Of a stretch of DNA of 64,000 nt, positions 1-9,639 are shown in pieces. Source of the DNA: DASPSM01 sp963800135 (GTDB lineage Bacteria; Planctomycetota; Planctomycetia; Planctomycetales; Planctomycetaceae). The position numbers and the translations under genes are program-made. A model generated the notes under the pieces. That model was not told the DNA's origin, made no database searches, and worked only from the letters and a program-made list of their open reading frames with translations. Positions within the stretch are counted from its first letter, which is position 1, and every line of letters starts with the position of its first letter. The DNA is taken from the NCBI GenBank assembly GCA_963800135.1, contig CAWCZR010000009.1, forward strand, positions 248,001 through 312,000, in the 5' to 3' direction.

Positions 1-1143
1 TTCTTCGCCGCTGAGAAAGACGTGCTTGCCCCCCGGCAGCGGGCCGGGCTTGTTCGTGATCACGGGAATGAAGTCGGGCAGATTGGAATCGTCGGCTTTG
101 ACGGCCCGGCCTTGCGCGGTCTCCCAAACCACCTTGTCGCGGTTGGAGGTCATCAGGTCGATCATCTCCAGCTCGCGCTGCACCACTTCGTAATTGGTCT
201 GCCCACCGACAAACCGCAGGAACGCCCGGTCGCCGTAGGTCGAGTAGCCGTCCGGCGTGCGATAGCGGAGGAACCAGTATTCGTTCTTCTGGTTGATCGC
301 CGTCCGCAGGCTCGTCAGCCGCACTGAGTCGAACGTCGGCGCTTCGCCAAACAGTCCCTCATAGGCGGCGCCCGCCACGAAATGGTCCCCCTCGTCGTTG
401 AGGTGGATGCCGTTCATCGTCAGCTTGGGACCGTTCGGGCCGTTCGATGACGTGAACCGCGCGAGCGTCGGCGTGAAGAGATCGACGAAGGGTACGCCCT
501 CGGCCTTGGCCACGTCGGCCATGGCCGCGGTGTAGAGCTTGAGGCGGACGTTGTCCTGGGCGCCATCGGGCAGATTCGGATCGCCCAGGTTTTCGTGCGC
601 GATGGGCGAGAAGAGGACGATCCGCGGCGGGGTCTTGCCGTTGTATCGCTGTGCGCGGGTGTGCTTGATGAACCGGGCCAGGTCGTGCTTGAATTTCTCG
701 AGGCCGGCCGGCCCAGCGAACGATTCGTTGTAGCCGTAGAAGACAAAGATGACGTCGGCGTGCGTGTTGGTGAACTCGAAGCGGTTCTGCCGAACCGGCG
801 CGTCCGGATTGAGCTTTTTCGGCTGCGGGATCGGGGCCTTGCCGGCCAGCCACTGGTCCTGCGAGCCGAAGTCCATCGACCGCATCCGGCTATACAGATC
901 GCGATAGCCATTGACTTCGTCGCCGCCGTATCCCAGGTTGCGAAACACCAGGTTGTGCTGCGGATAGCGGGCGTAAATCAACGTCTCGAGCCAGCTCGAA
1001 TGTTGCATCCGCTCGGCCAGCGCATTGCCGATAATGCAGACGTGATCCCCCTTGTGCAGCTCAAACGGCGGGGCGGCCGAGGCGAGGGGCGGAAGGGTCA
1101 GTGCGGCAACAAGGGCAGCGGTCGACAGCGCAGTGAATCGCAT
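1..1143 (-). CDS. SGNH/GDSL-family hydrolase, C-terminus beyond window
   Basis: Read on the minus strand from the ATG at 1143, this frame stays open to the window edge (381 codons), so the gene is cut at its 3' end. It starts with a signal peptide (MRFTALSTAALVAALTLPPLA) followed by the block-I region GDHVCIIGN at about residues 32-40. A GYGGDE block, a GYNE block (block III Asn) and a late GIHLND segment that would hold the catalytic His follow. This is the SGNH esterase fold, predicted to be exported and to act on ester-linked carbohydrate groups; the substrate is unknown. In planctomycetes this domain often forms the N-terminal half of much longer proteins carrying a PVC haem-binding domain. 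Whether that is so here cannot be seen. The GN at block I replaces the usual GDS serine, so catalysis by the classical Ser is not assured. Confidence 0.8.
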   Translation of the reverse strand, partial: MRFTALSTAALVAALTLPPLASAAPPFELHKGDHVCIIGNALAERMQHSSWLETLIYARYPQHNLVFRNLGYGGDEVNGYRDLYSRMRSMDFGSQDQWLAGKAPIPQPKKLNPDAPVRQNRFEFTNTHADVIFVFYGYNESFAGPAGLEKFKHDLARFIKHTRAQRYNGKTPPRIVLFSPIAHENLGDPNLPDGAQDNVRLKLYTAAMADVAKAEGVPFVDLFTPTLARFTSSNGPNGPKLTMNGIHLNDEGDHFVAGAAYEGLFGEAPTFDSVRLTSLRTAINQKNEYWFLRYRTPDGYSTYGDRAFLRFVGGQTNYEVVQRELEMIDLMTSNRDKVVWETAQGRAVKADDSNLPDFIPVITNKPGPLPGGKHVFLSGEE

Positions 1144-1265
1144 GAAAAACCTGCAAGGGAGTAAACAATCGTCTCGGCGGGCAATACGGGGCGCGGCAAG
1201 GACTGCCGTCCCTCAACCTTAGCGAAATACCCGGGGCTTCGCATCCCAACGAGGTGAGGCACAAA

Positions 1266-1709
1266 ATGACTTCTTACTACGTTGTCGAGCCGGAGGTTGC
1301 CGGCGGATGGGGTGAAAACACAATTTTCACTCGGACGCCGGGGCAGGGCACTGTCGTCCACAAGCTTCATTACGAATTCGACGGATGGCTTGGCGACGAA
1401 CTCTTGGAAAGTGCGCCTTGCTTCATCGTCACGGAGCGCATGGCTCACGAAATTCAAAAAGCCGGACTGACAGGGGTCAGCTTCGACAAAGTTGAGGTGA
1501 CCGTTTCCCCGGAGTTCAAGCAACTCTACCCAGATCGTCAATTGCCGACGTTCGTCTGGCTCAAGATTGAGGGAACACCGGGGCGCGACGATTTCGGGGT
1601 CACATCCGACCTCATGCTCGTCGTATCAGAGTCGGCCCTTGAAGTGCTGAACCGAGTGGGAATTGCAAACGCGGCGGTCGCTCCATTCGAACAAGCAGAA
1701 CCGTCCTAG
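1266..1709 (+). CDS. Hypothetical protein, about 147 residues
   Basis: A soluble, acidic protein beginning MTSYYVVEPEVAGGWGEN. The ATG at 1266 is preceded by GAGGTGAGG about 7 nt upstream, which decides the start over the in-frame GTG at 1254. No signal peptide or membrane segment is visible. The layout (YYVVEPEVAGG at the start, then short beta-rich stretches such as PCFIVTERMAHEIQKAGLTG) recalls small DUF1629/Imm11-like proteins thought to be immunity or partner proteins. That is only an impression from the opening motif, and no toxin gene lies next to it. It is divergent from the SGNH gene and convergent with the downstream kinase. Confidence 0.6.
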   Translation: MTSYYVVEPEVAGGWGENTIFTRTPGQGTVVHKLHYEFDGWLGDELLESAPCFIVTERMAHEIQKAGLTGVSFDKVEVTVSPEFKQLYPDRQLPTFVWLKIEGTPGRDDFGVTSDLMLVVSESALEVLNRVGIANAAVAPFEQAEPS

Positions 1710-1738
1710 CAACGCGAACGCACCGCCGCGGCAATCCC

Positions 1739-3307
1739 TCACCGCTCGGAACCGGCCGCACCGCCGGCGTCTTGCTCGCCGCGCAGTTTCTTCGACGCGC
1801 GAGACAGCCACGTTTTGAGAGAGCCGCGTTCGGTGCGGTCTTTCATCATCGAGCGGGTGACGGGAGAGATCGGCACATGGAACTCTTCCGCGGCGAGGAA
1901 GTGGTCCGCCGTGCCCTGCTCCATCACCGGGACGAGGTCGATCGGCGCCGGCTTCGCAGGCGCAGCTGGCGGTGGAGCGGCGACAGACGGCGCGGCGACC
2001 GCCGGCGGAGCAGCGGCAACTGGGACCACCGGCGCCTGGCGGGCTGGTGGCGGTTGAATCGACACGGGACGCGCGGCCGCGGGCCGAGCCGTTGGCGGCG
2101 GCGGGGGAGCCCCTGTCGCGGTAGCCGACGTCGGGGGGACAGGTGTCGATCCCGGAGCTGTCGCGAGGGTCGACAAAACCGGCGCGGACTTCGTCCGAGC
2201 CGCGTCGCGCGCTTCGCTCGGCGTGCTGCCGCGTCCGCCGAGCAGCGCCGGATTGGCGCGGAGCCAGGCTCGGTCGGCATTTTCGAGCAGCCATTGGCGC
2301 AACTGGCTGCAGACGTCCGCGCACGTCTGGATGCGTTCGTCGGGATTCTTGGCCAGCATCCGGTGGACGAGCGAGGTCAGGCTTTCGGGCAAGTCGGGCC
2401 GGCGGACCGCCAGAGCGACGGGCTCCTCGAACAAATGGCGGACCAACCGTTCGGAGAGCGTGCCCCCTTGAAAGGGAGCTTCGCCGCACAGGATGTAGTA
2501 AAAGGTGCAGCCCAGGCTGTAGACGTCAGAGCGGGCATCCGCGTGTTTGGCGTCGAGCGCCTGCTCGGGGGCCAGAAAGTCGGCCGTCCCCATCACCGGC
2601 GATTCGTCCGCCGACAAAATGTCCGACATCTTTGCCAGGCCCAGGTCGAGAATTTTCACGACCCCCTGCCCGTCGATGAGCAGATTGGCCGGCTTGACGT
2701 CGCGATGGATGATGTTCGCGGCGTGCGCGTGGGCCAGCCCGTCGGCCGCCTGCTGAATCAGGTGGGCCGCAGCGACCGCCGTCAATGGCCCCTTGCGGGC
2801 CACGCGTTCCTCGAAGCTCTCGCCGTCGACCAGCTCCATCGCGAAATAATGAATGATGGTCCTGCCGTCCTTGTCCTGCCCCAGGTCGTAGGCCCGCACG
2901 ATGTTCGAGTGATCGAGCGTGGCGACCGCCTTGGCCTCCTGTTGGAAGCGGGCGAGCGCGGCCGCCGAACTGCTCGAATTCTTGGCGGGCAGAATCTTAA
3001 TCGCGCAGCGTCGCCGCATCAGCGAGTGCTCGGCCTCGTAGACGGAACTGTTGCCCCGCCCCAGCAAGCCCAGCAGGCGATACTTCCCCAGCACGAAGCC
3101 CCGCCGTTTGCCTCGCAGCAGGTTCTCCGCCTGCCACTTCGTCAGCGTTTCGTTCTGAACGAGGGCGGCAGCGACTTTTTTCGGATCGCCCAGATCGGCG
3201 CCGGCCTTGGCCAAACCGTCGACGACGGTGGCGACCTGCTTCTCGTCAAGCAGACCGCTGCGGCGCAGCCGATTCAGAAATTCTTCGACCGCCGGGTCAA
3301 AGGCCAT
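1739..3307 (-). CDS. Serine/threonine protein kinase
   Basis: Hanks-type kinase of about 522 residues. A short helical N-terminal region (1-70) precedes the kinase domain. Visible motifs are the Gly-rich loop LGRGNSSVYE at 82-91, the ATP-anchoring Lys in CAIKIL (about 104), HRDVKPANLL at 201-210 with the catalytic Asp, the DLG (in place of DFG) metal site at about 221, the GTADFLAPEQ activation/P+1 loop, and SDVYSLGCTFYYIL. After the kinase domain comes a Pro/Ala-rich, probably disordered tail with no membrane segment, so the protein looks cytosolic. The start at 3307 (MAFDPAVEEF) matches where the planctomycete family normally begins; a GTG at 3361 gives 18 extra residues. The substrate is unknown. 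DLG instead of DFG is common in bacterial kinases and does not imply inactivity. Confidence 0.9.
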   Translation of the reverse strand: MAFDPAVEEFLNRLRRSGLLDEKQVATVVDGLAKAGADLGDPKKVAAALVQNETLTKWQAENLLRGKRRGFVLGKYRLLGLLGRGNSSVYEAEHSLMRRRCAIKILPAKNSSSSAAALARFQQEAKAVATLDHSNIVRAYDLGQDKDGRTIIHYFAMELVDGESFEERVARKGPLTAVAAAHLIQQAADGLAHAHAANIIHRDVKPANLLIDGQGVVKILDLGLAKMSDILSADESPVMGTADFLAPEQALDAKHADARSDVYSLGCTFYYILCGEAPFQGGTLSERLVRHLFEEPVALAVRRPDLPESLTSLVHRMLAKNPDERIQTCADVCSQLRQWLLENADRAWLRANPALLGGRGSTPSEARDAARTKSAPVLSTLATAPGSTPVPPTSATATGAPPPPPTARPAAARPVSIQPPPARQAPVVPVAAAPPAVAAPSVAAPPPAAPAKPAPIDLVPVMEQGTADHFLAAEEFHVPISPVTRSMMKDRTERGSLKTWLSRASKKLRGEQDAGGAAGSER

Positions 3308-3517
3308 GAACGCGATCCCACCGGGCGGAGCCCGCACCTGTGCGACTGAAAACGCGTCCACTAGCCTAGCACTCGCGGCGTGGGCGAACTAGCACCATTT
3401 CGCCAGCGGCCGACGTGAAGGCTGCAATGCCATTTGCCGATCGGCCTTACCAAAGGTCGAGCCCCGTGAGAGTCCCTCACGGGGCCCGACCTCGTAGTGG
3501 TTCATTGTAGGCGCACT

Positions 3518-6270
3518 CTACGGCCGCGCAGCGCCCGGCTCTGGTTTGTCGGCCACGGGAGCGATCTTGAGCGCGTCACGTTCGATCTTAAATCCGAGCG
3601 GCTGCCCCGGGCATTGTTCCAACAGAATTGAGAGAAGGCTTCTGAGCTTGATCCCGGGGCATGAACCTTTGACCTCGATCATTGAGTCCATGAGAGGGTC
3701 GCTCTCGATCCTGATGTGATACCGCGCCGCGATGAAATCGAGTGCATCCTTCAGCGACTGCGGCTCGATGATGAAGTCGACCGGCATCTCCAGAGTTTCT
3801 TGGATTTTGCGCTCCTTGCCGGATGCGGTCTTTGGCAGTAGGTGAACGGGCCGGACTCGGAGTGACCCGTGCTCGGCGAACTTGGGCGAGATCTTGAGCA
3901 TTTCATCCTCAATCCGGAACCCGACAGTCTTGGGGCATTTGGCCAAGAGCCTCTGGAGTAGATCGGCCACTTGGATGCCGGGGGGCAGCGGTCCAATTTC
4001 GACCGCGGGTTTGATCCCGACCGCTTCATTATCCGCGGGAAGAACGATGATGGGGATTTGATACCGCGCCGCGATGTATTCGAGCGCGTCTTTCAGGGAC
4101 TGCCGCTCGATCCGAAAATCGGAACTTGATTCCAACACTTCCGCAACTTCCAGGCTCTTTGCCGTATCGAATTGCAAGACGTCGGATTTCGCGCCGTGCT
4201 TGCCGGTCCGATAGCGTTCGGCAGTCCGCAGGTCGAAGACGATCGTGCCGGGAGCAACGTCCAGGCTGAACGTGTCGGCCGGCAACGGCGCGTTAATCGC
4301 AAGCTTCGTGACGGTGGCTTCGATGAGCGCTCCGTCGTTACACGTCCAACGAGTGGGAACCCATCCGTCAGCCTGGTCATGCCGGTATTCCATCGAATAC
4401 GCAGTACTTGGTTCCCGGTGATATCTCGGCTGCACCCAGAACTCATAAGCCACGACGACGTCGTCGCGAGCGGGATCGACCCAGCAGTTCTCAAATATTT
4501 GACCGCTTTTGTTCGCGTTTTGAATCTCGACGCAGTGTCGACCATCGATCAGGGCGTTTTCAGAGATCAGACGGAACTTCGGCGAGGGCCGATTCAATAA
4601 AAAGGAGTCCGCGGGTCGAAATGCCAGCTCCAGGCGATTGGACGCCAGGTATGTCAAATCGGTGCGTCGGTAGCGCTGGCCGCGGGTGAACGTCGCTATC
4701 GCTGGACCTGTCCCGACGCCAGGGTCCTCGACATTGCACTCCGTCGTCCCATTCCACACGCGGCGCCACTTGGCCGTGCGCGTTGGCTCGCGGCGGTCGA
4801 CCGACACAACTTCGATACGTGACCGATCAGGCCCCTCGGCCCAATAGCTCACGTGACCGGACTGTGTCGGTTGCACAGCAGGCGGCTTGCCCTGACGTCG
4901 GTCTCTCGCGGCCTGCCCCGTGAACATCCGACTGTCCCAAGTGAAATAAAGTGAACGCGTGCGGTCTTTTCTGGCCTTCCAGTTCGCGAGAATTCGGTCG
5001 AGGGTGGCTGAAGTTGCCGCGCCCTTCGTGGTCGCCGGCGGTTTCTCGGGAGCCGTCGGAGTTGCGACCGCAGGAACTGGTTTCGTCTCCGCGTCATTCG
5101 CCGATGTCGGCGGAGGAGCCGGGCCAGCCACGCTTGCGCCAAAACCGCCGAATGTCATTCCGATCACGACCGCGATTAGGGCGAGAACAACCGCTTGCCG
5201 ACGCAACAAGGGAGCCGACCACCGCTCGACGCTCTGCTCTTCGAGCAACTCGCGGATGCGATTCTTCACCGTGCGGCGGCGAAAGAACGGCAGGGCTCGC
5301 CGCAACGCCGTATCCCGAAGACCCGGTGCCATGCTCCGCCTGCTGAAGTCGACAAGGATTTGGGCGAGGATTCGGCCGGCGACTCCTCGACGGACGACCG
5401 CCGAGTCGCAAACTTGTTCCCGGTAGGCATCGATCCGATTGAGCAGCCAATGCACCAGCGGATGAAAGAAGAAGACCGCCCGAATCGCCTCTTCCGCGAG
5501 CTTTGTGAAATCGTCGCGACGGGCAGCATGCGCCAATTCGTGCCACAGAACGGCGCGCTGTGTTTCTGGGGCCAGCCGCTCCCAATCGACTGGCACCAGC
5601 ACCCAGGAGCGCCAACCGCCAACAAAGACCGGCGAGGCGAGGGTCGGATGAATTCCAAGTCGCACGCGCGGACGCAGGCCGATTTCCGCGCGGCAGCGAT
5701 CGAACAACTCGCACGCTCGGAGGCTTGGCTCGTGTGCACCGCGGGCCAAGCGCGACAGGCCGATCGCCCCGGCGATCAACTGGATCAATTGGACGCCCGT
5801 GACAACGAACCAGAGCAGCGTCGCGGTGAGCAGAACGACGCGGCCAGGTCCAAGCGGCTCGGCGGTCTGGGCGATTGGTGTCGATCCCATCGACAGGATC
5901 TCTGATCGGTCCTGCGCCGGGGGCGAGACCGGTTGCGACAGTGCCGTGACGGTTACTGTTTTCGGCTCGGCGATGGAGTTGCGAAGTCCATATCGCGCGA
6001 TTGAGTCGTGGGCCATTGCGACGCCACATCATCGGCAGCTGTGACTCGGTGGGCCGCTGGCAGCTGATGACCCCACCATCGAGGGATCAAGGGGAGCGCA
6101 AGACCGGCAACCAATACGAGCTGACAGACCGCGAGGCGCAACGCCGCTTGCCGCGGCGGACGCAGCGCGAGGCCGATCCACAAAACGACAATGAGCACGC
6201 CCCAGCGCAACGACCAGTCAGCCAAGAGCCACAAGCCGGGTTCGAGTCGCAGATCGACGAAGTCGCTCAT
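3518..6270 (-). CDS. M56-family BlaR1-like receptor metalloprotease, copy A, frameshifted
   Basis: Second, distal copy of the receptor at 6427-9147. Its N-terminus (MSDFVDLRLEPGLWLLADWS) starts at 6270 behind GGAGG and runs through two membrane segments. The reading frame then has to change between about 6016 and 5956, equivalent to losing one base, to enter the remaining 800 residues. These contain the membrane helices, the zinc-protease motif HELAHAARRDD, a periplasmic LolA-like region and two C-terminal repeats built around QSLKDALE(Y/F)IAARY. Frameshift apart, every domain of the intact copy is present and aligned throughout, including an almost identical last 10 residues (DKPEPGAARP). 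By analogy with BlaR1/MecR1 it would sense a periplasmic signal and cleave its repressor. It lacks its own full repressor gene. The break could be a sequencing error or early decay. Confidence 0.8.
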
Positions 6271-6345
6271 GGCTTCCTCCGTTTCCGCATGGACGGGGAC
6301 CTTGACGAGGCGTTTGTGCCAGCTGGGCCTCGATGCCGGCGGGTC
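6271..6345 (-). pseudogene. Relic of the 3' end of the mecI-like repressor gene
   Basis: The 39 bases directly upstream of copy A (6271-6309) match 35 of 39 bases of the last codons of the repressor gene at 9148-9186. A further block (about 6318-6345, GCCAGCTGGG then CTCGAT) matches the repressor sequence just beyond a missing stretch of about 50 bases. So the duplication that made the second M56 gene carried the tail of the repressor with it, and the rest has been lost. This stretch has no complete reading frame and no role other than supplying the ribosome-binding site GGAGG for copy A. Confidence 0.65.
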
Positions 6346-6426
6346 AAATCGTAGAGTGCGACCAGCTCGCCGCCACACCGTTCTTGAGCAGGTTCAAGAC
6401 GACACGCGAAGCTCGAACATCTTGGG

Positions 6427-9147
6427 CTAGGGCCGCGCAGCGCCCGGCTCTGGTTTGTCGGCTACGGGATAGATCTTGAGCGCGTCGCCCTCGATCTTGA
6501 ATCCGGTCGGTTTTGGCAATTCCTCCAACAGAATTGAGAGCAGGCCTCTCAGCTTGACCCCGGGGAAGCTTCCTTTGACCTCGATCTTCGATGCGACCGC
6601 CGGGTCGATCACGACTCTGATCTGATACCGCGCGGCAACAAATTCGAGTGCATCCTTCAGAGACTGCGGTTCGATGTTGAAGTCAACCGGCTGTTCCAGC
6701 GCTTGACGAATCGCACGCGCCTTAGGCGATTCGGTCTTTGGGGCCACGGGAGCAGGCCTGATGTGAATCGGTGCCTGGCCGACGATTTTGGGCGAGATCT
6801 TGAGCACCTCGTCCTCAATCCGAAACCCGACAGGCTTCTGGCATTGGCCCAAAAGGTTCTTGAGCAGGTCGGCCACTGCGATTCCCTCTCGCTTGAATTG
6901 CACTTCGCTCGTCACGTCGATTCTCGCCTTCGCAAACTCCCTTTCATTCAGGACGATCGGGATCTGATACCGCGCTGAAATAAACTCGATCGCATCTTTC
7001 AGGGCCTGCGGTTCGATCCGAAAATCCGATTTGGATGCCAGGGCTTCCTGAATCCTGAGACTCGCGGGCGAGTCGATTTTCACGACGTCGGACTTCGAGC
7101 CGTCTTTGTCGACGCGATATTGTTCGCGGGTCCGCTCATCGAAAACGAGAGTGCCCGGAGCAAGCTTCAGGCTGAATGTCTCGGGCGGGATCGGCTCGTT
7201 GATCGCGAATTTCGTAATTCTGTCTTCGCTCAGTTCACCGGGCTGCTGAGACGTCCAAGCGGCGGGAACCCAGCCGTGAACCGGATCGCGCCGATACTGA
7301 ATTGCAATCGTGCGCACATCTTTTGGGCGTCCCTCATCTTTCGGGTGAAATTGCAGCTCTTTGGCCACGATGATGTCGTCGCGAGTGGGGTCAACCCAGC
7401 ACCGCTCAAGCCAGCGGTCGTTGGCGTCGCTGTTCTGAAGCTCGACGCAGCGCACACCGGCGATGACGGCGTTCTCGGTGACGATGCGAAAAGGCCGCTG
7501 ACCGCGGACAAAGGCGTCCAGGGGGCGAATCGTCAGCATGATTTGAGGTGAGGCAAGTCGTCGCCAATTGCCGCCGCTTGCCGTGAGGCGACAGACCGGC
7601 GAATCCATCGCATTGGCAGGGTCTTCGACACTTAACGCGGTCGCTCCTTTCATCACCGAATGCGACTTGACGGCGAACGTCGCGGCGGCTGGTTGCGGAT
7701 TTGCGACTGGCGTGCTGTCGAACCGGCACCGATCGGGCTCCTCGGCCCAGAAGCTGAATTGAATTACGCGGGAGCGCTCTTCTTCGGCACGCTTTGAAAA
7801 TGCTTTTCCCTGGCTGCGGAGCTCCGCCGCTTCGCCGACGAACGTCCGCCTCTCCCAGGCGAGATACAGCGTGCGCGTGCGCTGCTCGCGGGCTTTCCAG
7901 TTCGCGAGGATGCGCTCGAGCGTATTGGGAGCGCTTGCTCCATTCGTCGCGGCTGCTTTCTCGGGTGCTTGATCGAGGGCCGTCAGTTGGGCCGGTGCGT
8001 CTTGCGAGCCGGTCGCACGGGGGCCGAAACCGCCAAGAGCGATCCCGGTCGACACGGCAATCACAGCGAGGCCGACGAATTGAGACCGGACTAAAGGAGC
8101 GGACCAACGGGCCACGGTTTTCTCCTCGAGAAGTTCGTGGATTCGATCTTTCACGGTTCGGCGGCGGAAGAAGGGCAGAGCCGGACGCATCGCCCGATCG
8201 CGATGTGCCGGTGCGGGCCTGCGGCGACTGAATTCGACGAGGATCTGCGCCAGCCTTCGGCCGGCGACTCCGCGTCGAACGGCCGCCACGTCGCAGGATT
8301 GTTCGCGATAGGCATCGACGCGATTAAGCAGCCAGCGCACGCATGGGTGGAAGAAGAAGACCGCGCCGATCGTCTCTTCCCCGAGCTTCGCCCAATCGTC
8401 GCGCCGCGCGACGTGCGCCAATTCGTGCCACAAGACGGCTCGCTGGTCTTCGGCGGCCAGCTGTTCCCAATCCGTCGGCACGAGGACCCAAGGGTGCCAG
8501 CCGCCGACAAAAACCGGCGCGGCGAGCGCTGGGTGAATGCCCAGTCGCACCGGTCGCCGCAAACCGATGTCCTTCTGGCAGCGATCGAACAGCTCTTGCG
8601 CTCGGAGACTTGGCGGCCCCGCGCTGCGTGGCAGGCGCGAGAGCCAGTTTACCCCCGCGATCAACCGAATCAATTGGACGCATGTGCCGATGGACCACAG
8701 TGCCATTGCGATCAGGACAACGATGCGGCGAACGCCCAAGGGCTCGACGGTATGGGCAATCGCGCTCGACGACGTTGCCGTTGCCGGGTAGTCCGCACGC
8801 CCCCGCGCGCGTGCGTCTAGCCGAGGCGGAGGCGCAATCGTGGCCGTCGTCGGATCGACCGTCGACGGATCAAGCGATTCGGGGATTCGGCTTTCGGCTG
8901 CGAAATCATCGGTAGGCGTGACCCATCGGGCGGGAAGCAGCTCATGACCCCACCAATGGGGAACCAAGGGCAGCGCGAGACCGGCAACCAACACGAGCTG
9001 ACAGACCGCCAGTCGCAACGCCGCTTGCCGCGGCGGACGGACAGCGAACCAGACCGCGAGCGCGGCAATCAGCACGCCCCAGCGCAGCGACCAGTCGGCC
9101 AAGAGCCACAAGATCGGTTCGAGCCGCAAGTCGACGAAGTCGCTCAT
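6427..9147 (-). CDS. M56-family BlaR1-like receptor metalloprotease, intact copy B
   Basis: Membrane receptor of 906 residues. Two N-terminal helices (about 12-62) and a linker lead to a third helix (141-165), the cytosolic zinc protease with HELAH at 241-245 and the distal ligand region DAYREQSCD (about 278-286), and a fourth helix near 362-385. The rest lies outside the membrane. Residues about 410-690 resemble the LolA/outer-membrane-lipoprotein carrier fold (ANWKAREQRTRTLYLAWE, then CWVDPTRDDIIVAKE). Residues about 700-890 hold two tandem copies of a domain like the STN/secretin N-domain, each marked by QALKDAIEF or QSLKDALEF and IEGDALKI. The start ATG overlaps the repressor stop by 4 nt (ATGA), so the two are translationally coupled. 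Expected role: signal binding outside triggers cleavage of the MecI-type repressor. The ligand is unknown; no beta-lactam-binding transpeptidase domain is present. Confidence 0.88.
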   Translation of the reverse strand: MSDFVDLRLEPILWLLADWSLRWGVLIAALAVWFAVRPPRQAALRLAVCQLVLVAGLALPLVPHWWGHELLPARWVTPTDDFAAESRIPESLDPSTVDPTTATIAPPPRLDARARGRADYPATATSSSAIAHTVEPLGVRRIVVLIAMALWSIGTCVQLIRLIAGVNWLSRLPRSAGPPSLRAQELFDRCQKDIGLRRPVRLGIHPALAAPVFVGGWHPWVLVPTDWEQLAAEDQRAVLWHELAHVARRDDWAKLGEETIGAVFFFHPCVRWLLNRVDAYREQSCDVAAVRRGVAGRRLAQILVEFSRRRPAPAHRDRAMRPALPFFRRRTVKDRIHELLEEKTVARWSAPLVRSQFVGLAVIAVSTGIALGGFGPRATGSQDAPAQLTALDQAPEKAAATNGASAPNTLERILANWKAREQRTRTLYLAWERRTFVGEAAELRSQGKAFSKRAEEERSRVIQFSFWAEEPDRCRFDSTPVANPQPAAATFAVKSHSVMKGATALSVEDPANAMDSPVCRLTASGGNWRRLASPQIMLTIRPLDAFVRGQRPFRIVTENAVIAGVRCVELQNSDANDRWLERCWVDPTRDDIIVAKELQFHPKDEGRPKDVRTIAIQYRRDPVHGWVPAAWTSQQPGELSEDRITKFAINEPIPPETFSLKLAPGTLVFDERTREQYRVDKDGSKSDVVKIDSPASLRIQEALASKSDFRIEPQALKDAIEFISARYQIPIVLNEREFAKARIDVTSEVQFKREGIAVADLLKNLLGQCQKPVGFRIEDEVLKISPKIVGQAPIHIRPAPVAPKTESPKARAIRQALEQPVDFNIEPQSLKDALEFVAARYQIRVVIDPAVASKIEVKGSFPGVKLRGLLSILLEELPKPTGFKIEGDALKIYPVADKPEPGAARP

Positions 9148-9605
9148 GGCTTCCTCCGCTTCCGTTTGGACGGGGAACTTGACGAGTCGCGGGATGACTT
9201 TCGGCTGCGCGGCGGTTTGGAGGTCTTTTGTGGCGGTTGGGCCAGCTGGGCTTCGATTTGCCGCAGGTCGTCGGCCGAGATTTGGTCGGCGTCGACGAGG
9301 CCCAGCACGAGTCGTTCGGCCGAGCCGCGGAAAAAGCGGGCGACGAAGTCCGTCAGCAGGGTGCCGGTCGCTTCTTCACGCGACAGAACGGCGCGGTAGC
9401 GGTGCGTCTGGTTCTCGGCCTCGTGAGTCACCAGCTTGGCCCGCTCCATATTTTGCAGCAGCCCGAGAACCGTCGTGTAAGGCAGGGGATGATCGCGATC
9501 CAAGAGGTCGAGCAGCTCGCGAACGGTGAGCGGGCCGTGTTCCCAGAGGAGAGTGAGCACTTCGAACTGTCGCTCGGTGATGGCGAGCTGCTTCCGACGT
9601 GGCAT
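9144..9605 (-). CDS. BlaI/MecI-family transcriptional repressor
   Basis: 153-residue winged-helix repressor starting MPRRKQLAITERQFEVL at 9605. The body shows the family order: LLWEHGPLTVRELLDLLDRD (recognition region), PYTTVLGLLQNMERAKLV (helix and wing), and a C-terminal dimerisation part ending in a Lys/Arg/Ser-rich tail. It shares an ATGA overlap with the M56 receptor downstream, the standard pairing in which the receptor protease inactivates the repressor. A perfect dyad lies over its own promoter at 9640-9655, which suggests autoregulation. The longer frame to 9674 would pass through the promoter and dyad, so 9605 is preferred. Confidence 0.92.
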   Translation of the reverse strand: MPRRKQLAITERQFEVLTLLWEHGPLTVRELLDLLDRDHPLPYTTVLGLLQNMERAKLVTHEAENQTHRYRAVLSREEATGTLLTDFVARFFRGSAERLVLGLVDADQISADDLRQIEAQLAQPPQKTSKPPRSRKSSRDSSSSPSKRKRRKP

Positions 9606-9639
9606 CGTGAGGGTCCCTGAGAGATTACTGGAGATTAGG

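Noticed and set aside
1772..3349. Long plus-strand frame of 525 codons opposite the kinase gene
   Set aside because: It is antisense to a clear kinase and made of Arg/Gly/Asp-rich residues with no motif; long open antisense frames are expected at this GC content.
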